Source: Sphaerisporangium dianthi
Lineage (GTDB): Bacteria > Actinomycetota > Actinomycetes > Streptosporangiales > Streptosporangiaceae
Reading direction: 5' to 3'
Assembly (NCBI RefSeq): GCF_042654065.1
Contig: NZ_JBHSFP010000003.1
Location: forward strand, 354,538 to 418,537
Length of the DNA stretch: 64,000 nucleotides
Made by a program: the position numbers and the translations under genes. The notes beneath the pieces are model-generated. The model did no database searches. It saw only the letters and a list, made by a program, of their open reading frames with translations, and was not told the DNA's origin. Below are positions 52,744 through 60,995 of the stretch, piece by piece. Positions within the stretch are counted from its first letter, which is position 1. Every line of letters starts with the position of its first letter.

Positions 52744-54368
52744 CGGATCCGGCTCCTCACGTACGCGGCCCACTGGCGTTCGAAGGCTTCGAAGCTCAGG
52801 CCGGTGGCCTGCTCGATCTGCTTGTGCAGGCGCCCGGGTTCGGCGTAGTGCGCGGCGACGAGCGACATGACCGCCTTGTCTCCCCACTTGGCGGCCATGA
52901 ACCGCATGGCCAGCGTGCCGAGGGCGTAGTTCGCCGCCCTGGCGCGGCCGTCGTCCGCGTAGAAGGAGAAGTCCAGTGGCAGGTGGCCGTCGAAGGGCCT
53001 GCCGCGCACGGCGTCGAGCGCGTCCTGCTGTCGCCGCGGCAGGCCGCGGCCCGCCATGTAGTCGGCGAAGCCCTCGACCACCCATGTGGCGGGCCGGGAG
53101 CTGAGGCTCGACCGTGGCTTCTGGAGCGGGTCGACCATCGCGTGGGCGATCTCGTGGCGGGCGACGTCCCGCGCGTAGGGCAGCCCGCCGGGCAGGCCGG
53201 CCCTCGAGGCGGTGGTGTCGATCGCGATCCGCGCTCCGCCGATCGGCAGTCCGTCGTCCAGGTCGTCGGTGAAGGTGTACATGGCCAGCGCGAAGCCGGC
53301 CTCGTTGGGATCGTTCTTCAGCGCCACGCGGAACAGGGTGTTGTACACCTTGCGGTCGGGTTCCAGGGCGATCAGGAACCCGGGCAGCGTCACGCCGTCG
53401 CGCGGGCCGTACCGCCGCCAGGCGTTCAGGTCGTCGGCCGCCGCCCGTTCGAAGACGTCCGCGGTGCGCCGGGCGATGGCCGCGTTCTTGGCGTGCGTGG
53501 TGATCAGGACGTGCGGGCGCTTCTCCACGTGCATGTCGGAGTACACGTCCCAGGGGCCGGGGTAGAACACGAACTTGCTCTCGCCGTAGGCGTTGGGGGA
53601 CCCCGACACCTTGGTCACCGTCGGCCGGCCCTTCGGCTTCTTCTCGACGGTCCAGCGGTACCACTCGGCGACCGGCCGCACGTCCACGCCCTTGATCTGG
53701 TGGACGAAGGCGACGTCGACGTTGATCGTCGCGCCGCGGCCGAAGGTGTCGGACGCCCGCCCGCCGGAGCTGATCACCTTGAACGACGTCGTCTGGAAGG
53801 GGATCTTGAGCAGGTTCTTGAACAGCGTCCGCTGGCTCGCCTTGGCGGCGCCGGCGAAGGGGGCGGTGAACGCCTTCTCGTCCCGGCCGGTGAGCGCCCT
53901 GCCGTGCTCGTCCAGCAGAGCGGTGATCTCCTCCTGGGTGATCGTCACGCTCTTCTCGGCGCCCTGGGCCGTCGGCAACGCGCCCGGGTCCGAGCCCTTG
54001 ATCTTGCCGATCCCGACGACGATCACCGCGGCGATCGACGCCGCGGCCAGCGCCCAGACCGTGAAGACCGCGATCTTCAACCCTCGGTGGGAACCGGGCC
54101 GCCTGCGCCTGCCGGCCTGCGGCGGAGGAGGCGGCTGCGGCGGCGTGCCGCCGAGGGGAAGCGGCGCCGTCCGTCCCGCGGGCGGGTCAGGCCGCCGCTG
54201 ATACGGCGGACCGGCGGGCGGTGGCGGGTGCCACGGACCGGCGGCCTGGGGCTCGTACTGAGAGGGGAGCCCCGGGCTCCGCTGTGCGGGATGGCGAGGC
54301 GCGGCGTGCCCTGGAGCGGCCTGCGGAGGGAAGGAATCGGCCGGATGACCGATCGGGGGGTGTGACAT
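52740..54368 (-). CDS. Membrane-anchored HExxH protein, peptidase MA-like
   Basis: A 542-residue protein. A Pro/Gln-rich cytosolic leader of about 95 residues is followed by one helix (about 102-124). An extracellular domain with an NTF2-like part (about 135-270) comes next, then a gluzincin-type site: H405-E406-I-A-H409 (ARHEIAHAM), then WVVEGFADYMAGRG, whose Glu is the third zinc ligand. It looks like the peptidase MA/DUF1570 group. Substrate unknown. ATG 54368 is the likely start though its ribosome site is weak; an upstream in-frame start at 54449 would add a Cys-containing lead. It is the first gene of a two-gene operon with the PQQ propeller. Confidence 0.85.
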   Translation of the reverse strand: MSHPPIGHPADSFPPQAAPGHAAPRHPAQRSPGLPSQYEPQAAGPWHPPPPAGPPYQRRPDPPAGRTAPLPLGGTPPQPPPPPQAGRRRRPGSHRGLKIAVFTVWALAAASIAAVIVVGIGKIKGSDPGALPTAQGAEKSVTITQEEITALLDEHGRALTGRDEKAFTAPFAGAAKASQRTLFKNLLKIPFQTTSFKVISSGGRASDTFGRGATINVDVAFVHQIKGVDVRPVAEWYRWTVEKKPKGRPTVTKVSGSPNAYGESKFVFYPGPWDVYSDMHVEKRPHVLITTHAKNAAIARRTADVFERAAADDLNAWRRYGPRDGVTLPGFLIALEPDRKVYNTLFRVALKNDPNEAGFALAMYTFTDDLDDGLPIGGARIAIDTTASRAGLPGGLPYARDVARHEIAHAMVDPLQKPRSSLSSRPATWVVEGFADYMAGRGLPRRQQDALDAVRGRPFDGHLPLDFSFYADDGRARAANYALGTLAMRFMAAKWGDKAVMSLVAAHYAEPGRLHKQIEQATGLSFEAFERQWAAYVRSRIR

Positions 54369-54586
54369 GGGCAGGCGGCATCCTCGGCTACGCGGATCGG
54401 CTGGCCAGCCGCAGTGCACCCCGTCCGTTCGTGCCGGCGGTGCCCCCACCCCTGGCAGCGCGACATGACTTGTCGCTACATGAACGACAAAAAGGTACCA
54501 GCATGATCAAACGGATAGAGGAGGATTGTCCGGAACTGTCCCTCCACCGCGGAGCCCGGCGCCGCCCTAGGCCCGCCGGGGCCGGG

Positions 54587-54800
54587 TCATGGTCCCGGCG
54601 GCCAGGTGAGGTTCGAGCCGTACAGGGCGGGCGGCGGGCCCTTGTCGGGGTGCCCGTCCAGCCATTCCCGGTGCGGCTCGGCCCAGCGGCCGTTCCGGCG
54701 GAGGCTCTCAAGGACGTGGTTGGCGAACCGGACGAAGTCGGTGTCGTCCTTGCGGAAGGCGATCGCGTGCGCGTCCTGGCTCACCCCCGGAACGGAGTGC
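54587..54800 (-). pseudogene. C-terminal fragment of an amino-acid ABC substrate-binding protein
   Basis: The minus-strand frame ending at 54587 contains HAIAFRKDDTDFVRFANHVL, then ESLRRNGRWAEPHREWLDG. This is the C-terminal lobe of a family 3 polar-amino-acid binding protein (usual form YGIAxxKGDxxFVRFVNxxL...GxWxxxYxKWL). Upstream of about 54,800 the frame loses all likeness and no signal peptide or first lobe is found. No ABC permease is near. I treat it as a remnant. Confidence 0.6.
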
Positions 54801-54817
54801 GTTTCGCGGTGGTACAA

Positions 54818-55077
54818 GGGACGCGCGAGGCCGGCATGATCTACCCGGCGTCGCCCGTCCTGGCCGTCGCGGCCGACCGGACAAGGGCCGGGGCGAAGGC
54901 CGCCGCGGCGCGTCTGATCGCCGACGGCGGCACCTGTCCCACTACTCGCGTGCCGCGGCCGGCCCGGCCTCCGCTCTCGTCGCCGGTGCTCCGTGGACCT
55001 GCGAGTGCGGCCGGGTCTCACCCTCCTCCGCCGGCTTCTGCGCCCAGTGCGGCCGCCATCCCCCGGACCAGGCCTGA
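54818..55077 (+). pseudogene. Fragments including a zinc-ribbon tail
   Basis: On the plus strand one frame reads MIYPASPVLAVAADRTRAGA, then KAAAARLIADGG, which looks like part of a folded alpha-beta protein. A second frame reads WTCECGRVSPSSAGFCAQCG before a stop at about 55,077, a four-cysteine zinc ribbon seen at the C-terminus of many actinobacterial proteins. The two are out of frame with each other and neither has a start. I read this as decayed coding DNA, but a small zinc-ribbon protein cannot be ruled out. Confidence 0.35.
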
Positions 55078-55183
55078 TCGACGGCGGAGTCCGCCGCCGC
55101 CGATCGGTACGCCGGCGCGGGCCCGTCCTGGGGGGCGCCGCCCGGAGCGGATCTTCACCGGACGAGCCCGCGGGTTCGGGGGC

Positions 55184-56476
55184 CTAGTGGGAGGGGGTGA
55201 ACTGCTCGGACTCGGTGGAGCCCTTCAGCGCCACCGTCGAGGAGTCGGGCGCGACGGCGGTGCTCACCAGGTCGAAGTAGCCGGTGCCGACCTCCCGCTG
55301 GTGGCGGGTGGCGGTGTAGCCCTGCCGTTCGGCGGCGAACTCGGCCTCCTGCAGTTCGACGTAGGCGGTCATGCCCTCTTCGGCGTAGCCGCGCGCGAGG
55401 TGGAACATCGAGTAGTTCAGCGAGTGGAATCCGGCCAGGGTGATGAACTGGAAGCGGTAGCCCATGTGGCCGAGCTCGCGCTGGAACTTGGCGATGGTCG
55501 AGTCGTCCAGGTGCTGCTTCCAGTTGAACGACGGTGAGCAGTTGTAGGCGAGCATCTGGTCGGGGAAGCGTGCCTTGATAGCCTCGGCGAACCGCCGCGC
55601 CACGTCCAGGTCGGGGGTGGAGGTCTCCATCCACAGCAGGTCCGCGTGCGGCGCGTAGGCCAGGCCGCGGGCGATGCAGGCGTCCACGCCGTTGCGCACG
55701 TGGTAGAAGCCCTCCGGGGTGCGCTCGCCGGTGGTGAACGCCTGGTCGCGGGCGTCGACGTCGCTGGTCAGGAGCGTCGCGGCCTGGGCGTCGGTCCGCG
55801 CGATGATCAGGGTCGGCACGTCGCAGACGTCCGCCGCCAGGCGGGCCGCGTTGAGGGTCTTGATGTGCTGGCCGGTCGGGATCAGCACCTTGCCGCCAAG
55901 GTGGCCGCACTTCTTCTCCGAGGCGAGCTGGTCCTCCCAGTGCACGCCCGCCGCGCCTGAGGCGATCATGCCCTTCATCAGCTCGTACGCGTTGAGGACG
56001 CCGCCGAAGCCCGCCTCGGCGTCGGCGACGATGGGCGCCATCCAGTGCGGAGCGCCGGCCTCGCCCTCCGACCAGGAGATCTGGTCGGCGCGCAGCAGCG
56101 CGTTGTTGACGCGGCGGACCACGGCGGGGACGGAGTTGGCCGGGTAGAGGCTCTGGTCGGGGTAGGTCTGGCCGCCGAGGTTCGCGTCCGCCGCGACCTG
56201 CCAGCCTGACAGGTAGATGGCCTGCAGACCCGCTTTGACCTGCTGAACGGCCTGGTTGCCGGTCAGGGCGCCCAGCGCGTGCACGTACTCCTCGGTCCTC
56301 AGCAGGGACCACAGCCGCTCCGCGCCGAGGCGGGCGAGCGTGTGCTCCTCTTGCACGGTGCCGCGCAGGCGGATGACGTCCTCGGCCGTATAGGTCCGCT
56401 CGACGTCCTTCCAGCGCGGGTTGCTCTCCCACTCTCGCCGCAGTTCATCTGCAGCTCCCTTGAGGCGATCTTCCAT
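55184..56476 (-). CDS. aceA: Isocitrate lyase
   Basis: A 430-residue glyoxylate-cycle enzyme that splits isocitrate to succinate and glyoxylate for growth on acetate or fatty acids. The catalytic Cys190 is in KKCGHLGGK. SGWQVAADAN, WEDQLASEKKCGH and YNCSPSFNWKQHL are the metal and substrate motifs. Length fits the short bacterial form (ICL1-like). ATG 56476 follows AAGGAG by six bases. Malate synthase is not adjacent. The upstream region has palindromes and a motif shared with the RamB/PrpR-like regulator gene. Confidence 0.97.
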   Translation of the reverse strand: MEDRLKGAADELRREWESNPRWKDVERTYTAEDVIRLRGTVQEEHTLARLGAERLWSLLRTEEYVHALGALTGNQAVQQVKAGLQAIYLSGWQVAADANLGGQTYPDQSLYPANSVPAVVRRVNNALLRADQISWSEGEAGAPHWMAPIVADAEAGFGGVLNAYELMKGMIASGAAGVHWEDQLASEKKCGHLGGKVLIPTGQHIKTLNAARLAADVCDVPTLIIARTDAQAATLLTSDVDARDQAFTTGERTPEGFYHVRNGVDACIARGLAYAPHADLLWMETSTPDLDVARRFAEAIKARFPDQMLAYNCSPSFNWKQHLDDSTIAKFQRELGHMGYRFQFITLAGFHSLNYSMFHLARGYAEEGMTAYVELQEAEFAAERQGYTATRHQREVGTGYFDLVSTAVAPDSSTVALKGSTESEQFTPSH

Positions 56477-56819
56477 CGTGAGCTCCTTCGGCGTCCTCTG
56501 GGGGCTTGCTTCCGAGTCTGCGATGGTTCGGCGGCCAGAACAATAGTGATCGTGTGAAAACTGCCAGAATTTTCGGATTTGACCAATACTCGCCAGTATT
56601 CCCCTGGCAAGAAACGCAAACTTTTCACTATGGACTAGACCAATCTCTGAGGTCCGAATCCCTGCCGCTGTCGTCGCGGCTGAAGAGGTACGCGTGAAGG
56701 CGCGCCGGGCCGCCGCTGCGGCAAGGCGGATCGCGGAGCCGGGGAAAGGATCTGACGCGCAGGTGGGAAAGGGGACTAGCGGGCAGGTGGCGGCGCGGCG
56801 GCCATGCCGGAGAGGGCGG
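56477..56819. other. aceA upstream region
   Basis: About 340 bp of AT-richer DNA (56,520-56,660) between aceA and the end of the next minus-strand kinase gene. It holds a perfect inverted repeat AATACT-CGCC-AGTATT (56585-56600) and a wider TGCCAG...CTGGCA pair (56562-56609). Such dense symmetry is expected of a carbon-source-controlled promoter. Confidence 0.5.
56614..56625 (-). promoter_or_regulatory. RamB/PrpR-like operator candidate (aceA)
   Basis: Read on the aceA coding strand, AAAGTTTGCGTT lies about 140 bp upstream of the start. It resembles the TTTGCAAA-type core known for RamB and PrpR but is not an exact match. TTTGCGnTT recurs upstream of the regulator gene (60976-60984). Confidence 0.3.
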
Positions 56820-58826
56820 TCATCTGTGGGCGTACCAGATGGTGATCTCGCGCAGATGCTCCGCCGGGCCGTCCGCGAGGACGCGTTCGGCCCTGCCGTC
56901 GAGGCCGGCCAGCACCAGCCGCGTGGTCCCGCCCTTCTTGACGGTGGCCAGGAAATGCCGGTCGTCCAGCCAGCCGTTGAAGGTCATGTCCGGCCGGAGG
57001 TGGATGACGGAATGGGCGGCGCCGCTGCCGGCGTCCCACAGGCAGACGTCCTTGGGCGCGCGCGGGCAGGTGGTGGCGAAGACCGTCGCGCCGGTCCGCA
57101 GCGTGACGGCGTCCGAGGCGAGCAGCGTGCCCTTGTCCCGGAAGGACCGGACCACCGAGCCGTCCGGTGCGAGGAACCTGATCACGCCGCCCTGGCCTTG
57201 GTGCATCAGCGTCGAACCGCCTGGTCCCCAGGTGTAGTCGTCCTTGCCCCCGTCGGAGACGAGGCGCGTCTCGACGCTCTTGGCCCGCGCGTCCACGATC
57301 ACGAAGCCGGTGGCGGGGTTGCCCTCCGCCGCCCGGTCGTCGTAGAGGGTCATCACCACGCGGCGGCCGTCGGCGCTCCAGCGGGTGACGCCGATGTTCC
57401 CCGGCTTGTCGGCGGCGCGAAGCTCCACGTCCTCCTTGGTGACGCGGTCGACCAGCCTGATCGTGTTGTAGTCGGTGCGGGTGAAGTTGGTGTTGGAGAC
57501 CGAGGCCACGTACCGGCCGTACGGGGAGACCACCGCCCGCTGGAAGTTGCCGAAGTAGGTGAAATCGCCGGTCTTCTGGTCGCGGACGTAGACGGGGGAG
57601 TCGCCGCCCGAGCGCAGGTTCCCGTAGGCGGAGCCGGCCCAGACGGGGTCGGCCGGATTCTCGTGCAGGGTGATCTTCGTGCCCGGGATCTTCACCGTCG
57701 TCGTCGAGGTCGCCGGCATCGGCCCGTCCGGCGCGGTGGAGGTGGCGGACGGATCGGCGGCCGGCCCGCTCGCTCCGGTCCGGCGCGCCTCGCCGTCCCG
57801 GCCGGTCGAGGGCGCCCCCGCCCCGATCAGGCCCCACGCGGCCGCGGCCGCCGCCAGCGACACGGCGGCGGCGCCCGCGCCGACCAGCATGAGCGGCCGC
57901 CGGCCGCGGCGCCGGTGCGGCGCGGTGGCGGACGACGGCGCCGGTGGAGCGGTGTCCTCGGTGGCGGTGGCCGGCGGCGCGGCGGACGCGCTGCCCACGG
58001 CCAGCAGCCGCTGGGACGGGACGCGGTGGCCGAGCAGCGTGAGCAGGGCGCGCGGCGCCGTGGGGCGGGTGGCGGGGTCCTTGGCCAGGCAGGAGGCCAC
58101 CAGATCGCGCAGGTCGCCGCGCAGGTCGCCGAGCTCGGGTTCGGCGGACAGGATCCGGTTGACGACGACGGGCAGGTCACCGGATCCGAAAGGCGGCCTG
58201 CCCGTCGCGGCGCAGACCACCGTGGCCGCCCAGGCGAACAGGTCGGCGGGCGGGCCCCCGCCGGCGCCGGAGAACTGCTCGGGAGCCATGTACGGCGGGG
58301 TGCCCACCAGGAACTCCTCGGTGGGCTCCCCGGAGTCCAGCGCCCGCGAGATCCCGAAGTCGATCACTCGCGGGCCTTCCCTGGCGAGCAGCACGTTGCC
58401 CGGCTTGAGGTCCCGGTGCACCACGCCGGCCTGATGGATGGCGGCCAGCGCCGTGAGCGTGCCGATCGCCAGGCGGCGCAGCTCGGCCGGGCGAAGCGGC
58501 CCCCGCTCGGCGAGCACCGAGGCCAGCGAGGGGCCGTCCACGTATTCGCTGACGATGTACGGCACGCCGTCCACCTCGCCGGTCGCCAGCACCGCCGCCG
58601 TGCAGAACGCCTTGACCCGTCGCGTGAGCTCGATCTCCGTGCGGAACCCCTCCTGGTTCTCCTGGTCGAGCCCACGGGCCAGCACCTTGATCGCGACCCG
58701 CTCGCCTTCGGGCGTCTCGCCCAGATAGACCACGCCCTGGCCGCCCTGACCGAGCCTGCCCAGCACGCGGAAGGCGCCGACATGCGAGGGGTCGCCGCGC
58801 AGCAGCGGCAGGTGATTCGTCGTCAC
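56820..58826 (-). CDS. Membrane Ser/Thr kinase with extracellular beta-propeller
   Basis: A 668-residue kinase. The Gly loop is LGQGGQGVVYLGE, with Lys47 (VAIKVL), HRDLKPGN with Asp139, DFG at 156-158 and the APE motif MAPEQF, so it should be active. One helix lies at about 314-335. The extracellular domain (about 395-668) looks like a TolB/WD40-type propeller: DPVWAGSAYGNL, VVSPYGRYVASVSN, TRWSADGRRVVMT and GWLDDRHFLATVK. The GTG start overlaps the stop of the paralogous pseudokinase gene (GTGA), so the two are made together. Downstream lies aceA in the same direction. Confidence 0.9.
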   Translation of the reverse strand: MTTNHLPLLRGDPSHVGAFRVLGRLGQGGQGVVYLGETPEGERVAIKVLARGLDQENQEGFRTEIELTRRVKAFCTAAVLATGEVDGVPYIVSEYVDGPSLASVLAERGPLRPAELRRLAIGTLTALAAIHQAGVVHRDLKPGNVLLAREGPRVIDFGISRALDSGEPTEEFLVGTPPYMAPEQFSGAGGGPPADLFAWAATVVCAATGRPPFGSGDLPVVVNRILSAEPELGDLRGDLRDLVASCLAKDPATRPTAPRALLTLLGHRVPSQRLLAVGSASAAPPATATEDTAPPAPSSATAPHRRRGRRPLMLVGAGAAAVSLAAAAAAWGLIGAGAPSTGRDGEARRTGASGPAADPSATSTAPDGPMPATSTTTVKIPGTKITLHENPADPVWAGSAYGNLRSGGDSPVYVRDQKTGDFTYFGNFQRAVVSPYGRYVASVSNTNFTRTDYNTIRLVDRVTKEDVELRAADKPGNIGVTRWSADGRRVVMTLYDDRAAEGNPATGFVIVDARAKSVETRLVSDGGKDDYTWGPGGSTLMHQGQGGVIRFLAPDGSVVRSFRDKGTLLASDAVTLRTGATVFATTCPRAPKDVCLWDAGSGAAHSVIHLRPDMTFNGWLDDRHFLATVKKGGTTRLVLAGLDGRAERVLADGPAEHLREITIWYAHR

Positions 58827-60817
58827 CGTGGCCTGTCCGCGAAGTTCCGCGAGGCGGCGTCCGGGACCAGGTCGGCGAGCACCCGCTTGACCCGCCCGAG
58901 AAAGTCCATGATCTTGATCTGCGCCTTGCCCTTCTTGGTGGGCTCCTGCACCAGCAGGTGGTCCTCGCCGAACCAGCCGAGCAGGTTGCCATCGTCGCTG
59001 AGCCCCGGCACGGTGGCCTTGCGGTCGCCGGTCCGGGCGTCCCAGACGCAGATGTCGTCCTTGTTCGGGCAGATGGTGACGAACTGCAGCCCTGACGGGG
59101 AGTACCAGTCGAGATCGCGCGGCGCGCCGACCCAGTGCATGGTCCGCGCGACCTTGCCGGACATGTCGTAGAAGTCGATGCCGTTGCTCTTGGAGCCGCT
59201 GTATCCCCGGGCGACCTCACCGGTGGGGGTGAAGGTGAAGGGCAGGCCGATGGCGTCGGAATACTGCGCGTCCACGACCGTCGCCGTGCGCGCGACCACG
59301 TCGATGACGGCGAATCCGGTGACGAGCTCCCCCTTCTCGTTCACGACCGACATCAGCAGCCGCCTGCCGTCGCGCGACCAGGTCGGGAACATGGTCCGGG
59401 AGGGCTTCTTCACCGTGGTGACCGCGAACGACTCATTGGTGCGCAGGTTGAGGAACTTCACCCGATCGGTGTCCGAGTTCTGGAATTTCACCCACGGGTT
59501 GAGCGCCACCCACTCGCCGCCCGGCGACATGACCGGCTCCTCGGCCAGCCCCACCTCCTTGAACGTGCCCGACCGTTCCCGGGCGAACGACTTGAACGGC
59601 CGGCTCACCTGCAGGTATGTGGCCAGCCACACCGGGTCGGCGGAGTTCTCGTGCAGGGTGGCGCGGATGTCGGGCAGCTTCACCTCGCGGTCGGCCTTCG
59701 GGGCGACGCTCGCGACCGGCGCGCTGGTCTGAACCGCCGTCACCACGGGGGCGGCGGTGAGGACGGCTGCGGCGCCCCCCGTCACGGCAGGGGAGGGGGC
59801 GGGAGCGGCGGCCGACGCCCGCCGCTCGCCGGTCAGCGCGTACACGCCGGTGCCGGCCAGCAGCGCCCCGGCGGTGAACCCGGCCACGGCGATCAGCGCC
59901 GCGCGTCCTCGCCGCGCCGGACGGAGGTCGTCCGCCGCCGGCCCCTCTCCGGGCCCCGGCGGCGGGGGCCCGCCGATCGGCCTCGCGGACGGCGGCGGGG
60001 GCGGGGGCGGGGATGTCCGCGCGGTCAGGAAGGTGGTCTCGCCGACCAGCCGCAGCAGCACGTCGCTGGAGGTCGGGCGGCGCCCGGGGTCCTTGTCCAG
60101 GCAGGAGGCCACCAGGTCGTGCAGGTCGCCGAGATCGGGCAGCTCGGGCTCGGCGTTGACGATGCGGTTGACGGTGCCCGCCATCGACCCGCCGTCGAAG
60201 GGCGAGCGCCCGGACGCCGCGGACGCCACCGTCGCCGCCCACGAGAACAGGTCGCCGGGCGGCCGCATCTCGTCCCCCCTGAGCCGCTCGGGCGCGGTGA
60301 AGGCGGGGATGCCGACCTTGCGGGTCGTGGCCGACGCGGCGTCCGACAGCGCACGGGAGACGCCGAAGTTGATCACCCTGGGCCCGTCCGGGCCGAGGAC
60401 CACGTTGCCGGGCCGGATGTCGCCGTGCACGGTGCCGGCCTGGTGGATGGCCACCAGCGCGGTCACGGTCCCCACCGCGAGCCGGTGCAGCGCGGCGTCG
60501 CGCAGCCGCGTGCCCGCCTCGGTCGTCTCCTCCAGCGTCGGCCCGTCGATGTACTCGCTGACGACGTACGGGCGGCCGTCCAGCACGCCCGATTCGAGCA
60601 CCTGGGCGGTGCAGAAGGCCGAGACCTCCTGAACCGGTTCGATCACCCGCAGGAACCGCTCACGGTCGAGGTCCGGATGGAGCAGTTTCACCACCACCCG
60701 CTCGGTGGCCGAGGAGGCCGGTTCCCCGACGAAGACGTCCGTGCCGAGCCGGCCGATCAGGCGATACTCCCCTACCTGGAGTGGATCGCCCTGGAGCAGG
60801 GGTTGTAAGTCCGGCAT
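58823..60817 (-). CDS. Pseudokinase paralogue with extracellular beta-propeller
   Basis: A 664-residue paralogue of the gene that follows it. The kinase fold is clear but decayed at three key sites: the Gly loop reads RLGTDVFVGE with no GxGxxG; the catalytic loop is HGDIRPGN (131-138) in place of HRDLKPxN; and DFG is NFG (150-152), losing the metal-binding Asp. Lys44 (VVKLL) and APE (TAPERL) remain. A Pro run, one helix (about 318-340) and an extracellular propeller (about 385-664, DPVWLATYLQ, SPGGEWVALNPW, TWSRDGRRLLMSV) follow. Probably a non-catalytic partner or allosteric regulator of the active kinase. ATG 60817 has GGAG nine bases before it. Confidence 0.88.
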   Translation of the reverse strand: MPDLQPLLQGDPLQVGEYRLIGRLGTDVFVGEPASSATERVVVKLLHPDLDRERFLRVIEPVQEVSAFCTAQVLESGVLDGRPYVVSEYIDGPTLEETTEAGTRLRDAALHRLAVGTVTALVAIHQAGTVHGDIRPGNVVLGPDGPRVINFGVSRALSDAASATTRKVGIPAFTAPERLRGDEMRPPGDLFSWAATVASAASGRSPFDGGSMAGTVNRIVNAEPELPDLGDLHDLVASCLDKDPGRRPTSSDVLLRLVGETTFLTARTSPPPPPPPSARPIGGPPPPGPGEGPAADDLRPARRGRAALIAVAGFTAGALLAGTGVYALTGERRASAAAPAPSPAVTGGAAAVLTAAPVVTAVQTSAPVASVAPKADREVKLPDIRATLHENSADPVWLATYLQVSRPFKSFARERSGTFKEVGLAEEPVMSPGGEWVALNPWVKFQNSDTDRVKFLNLRTNESFAVTTVKKPSRTMFPTWSRDGRRLLMSVVNEKGELVTGFAVIDVVARTATVVDAQYSDAIGLPFTFTPTGEVARGYSGSKSNGIDFYDMSGKVARTMHWVGAPRDLDWYSPSGLQFVTICPNKDDICVWDARTGDRKATVPGLSDDGNLLGWFGEDHLLVQEPTKKGKAQIKIMDFLGRVKRVLADLVPDAASRNFADRPR

Positions 60818-60975
60818 CCCGGATCTCTCCTCTCGGCCCGCCACCAGGCCAGCAGATCACCAATTATGGGGAATTGACCAGGGTAATCACAGGCGGTCGG
60901 AAAGATCGTCGTCAAGACGGAACGCGCGGCGGCGCGCGTCAGGGGTACCCCCGGCAGGCTGTAAGAACAGCCGAA

Positions 60976-60984
60976 TTTGCGCTT
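60976..60984 (+). promoter_or_regulatory. RamB/PrpR-like operator candidate (regulator gene)
   Basis: TTTGCGCTT lies 11-20 bp before the regulator's ATG and shares TTTGCGnTT with the aceA upstream site. If bound by the regulator it would give self-control. Short and degenerate, so tentative. Confidence 0.25.
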
Positions 60985-60995
60985 AGGATCGTGCT

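Larger units (their letters stand above)
54369..55183. other. Gene-poor region with gene debris
   Basis: About 815 bp. An AT-richer stretch at about 54,470-54,530 probably holds the promoter of the HExxH operon. From 54,587 to 55,077 lie fragments of at least two former genes on opposite strands (see pseudogene entries). No intact gene is supported. Confidence 0.55.

Noticed and set aside
54369..54449. Longer start of the HExxH protein at 54449
   Set aside because: It adds a lead with Cys and Arg and no domain; the Pro-rich leader starting at 54368 matches that of the partner propeller protein.
54221..55537. A 438-codon plus-strand frame across 54.2-55.5 kb
   Set aside because: It is antisense to the HExxH and aceA genes at its ends and only its middle shows protein-like sequence, which breaks frame.
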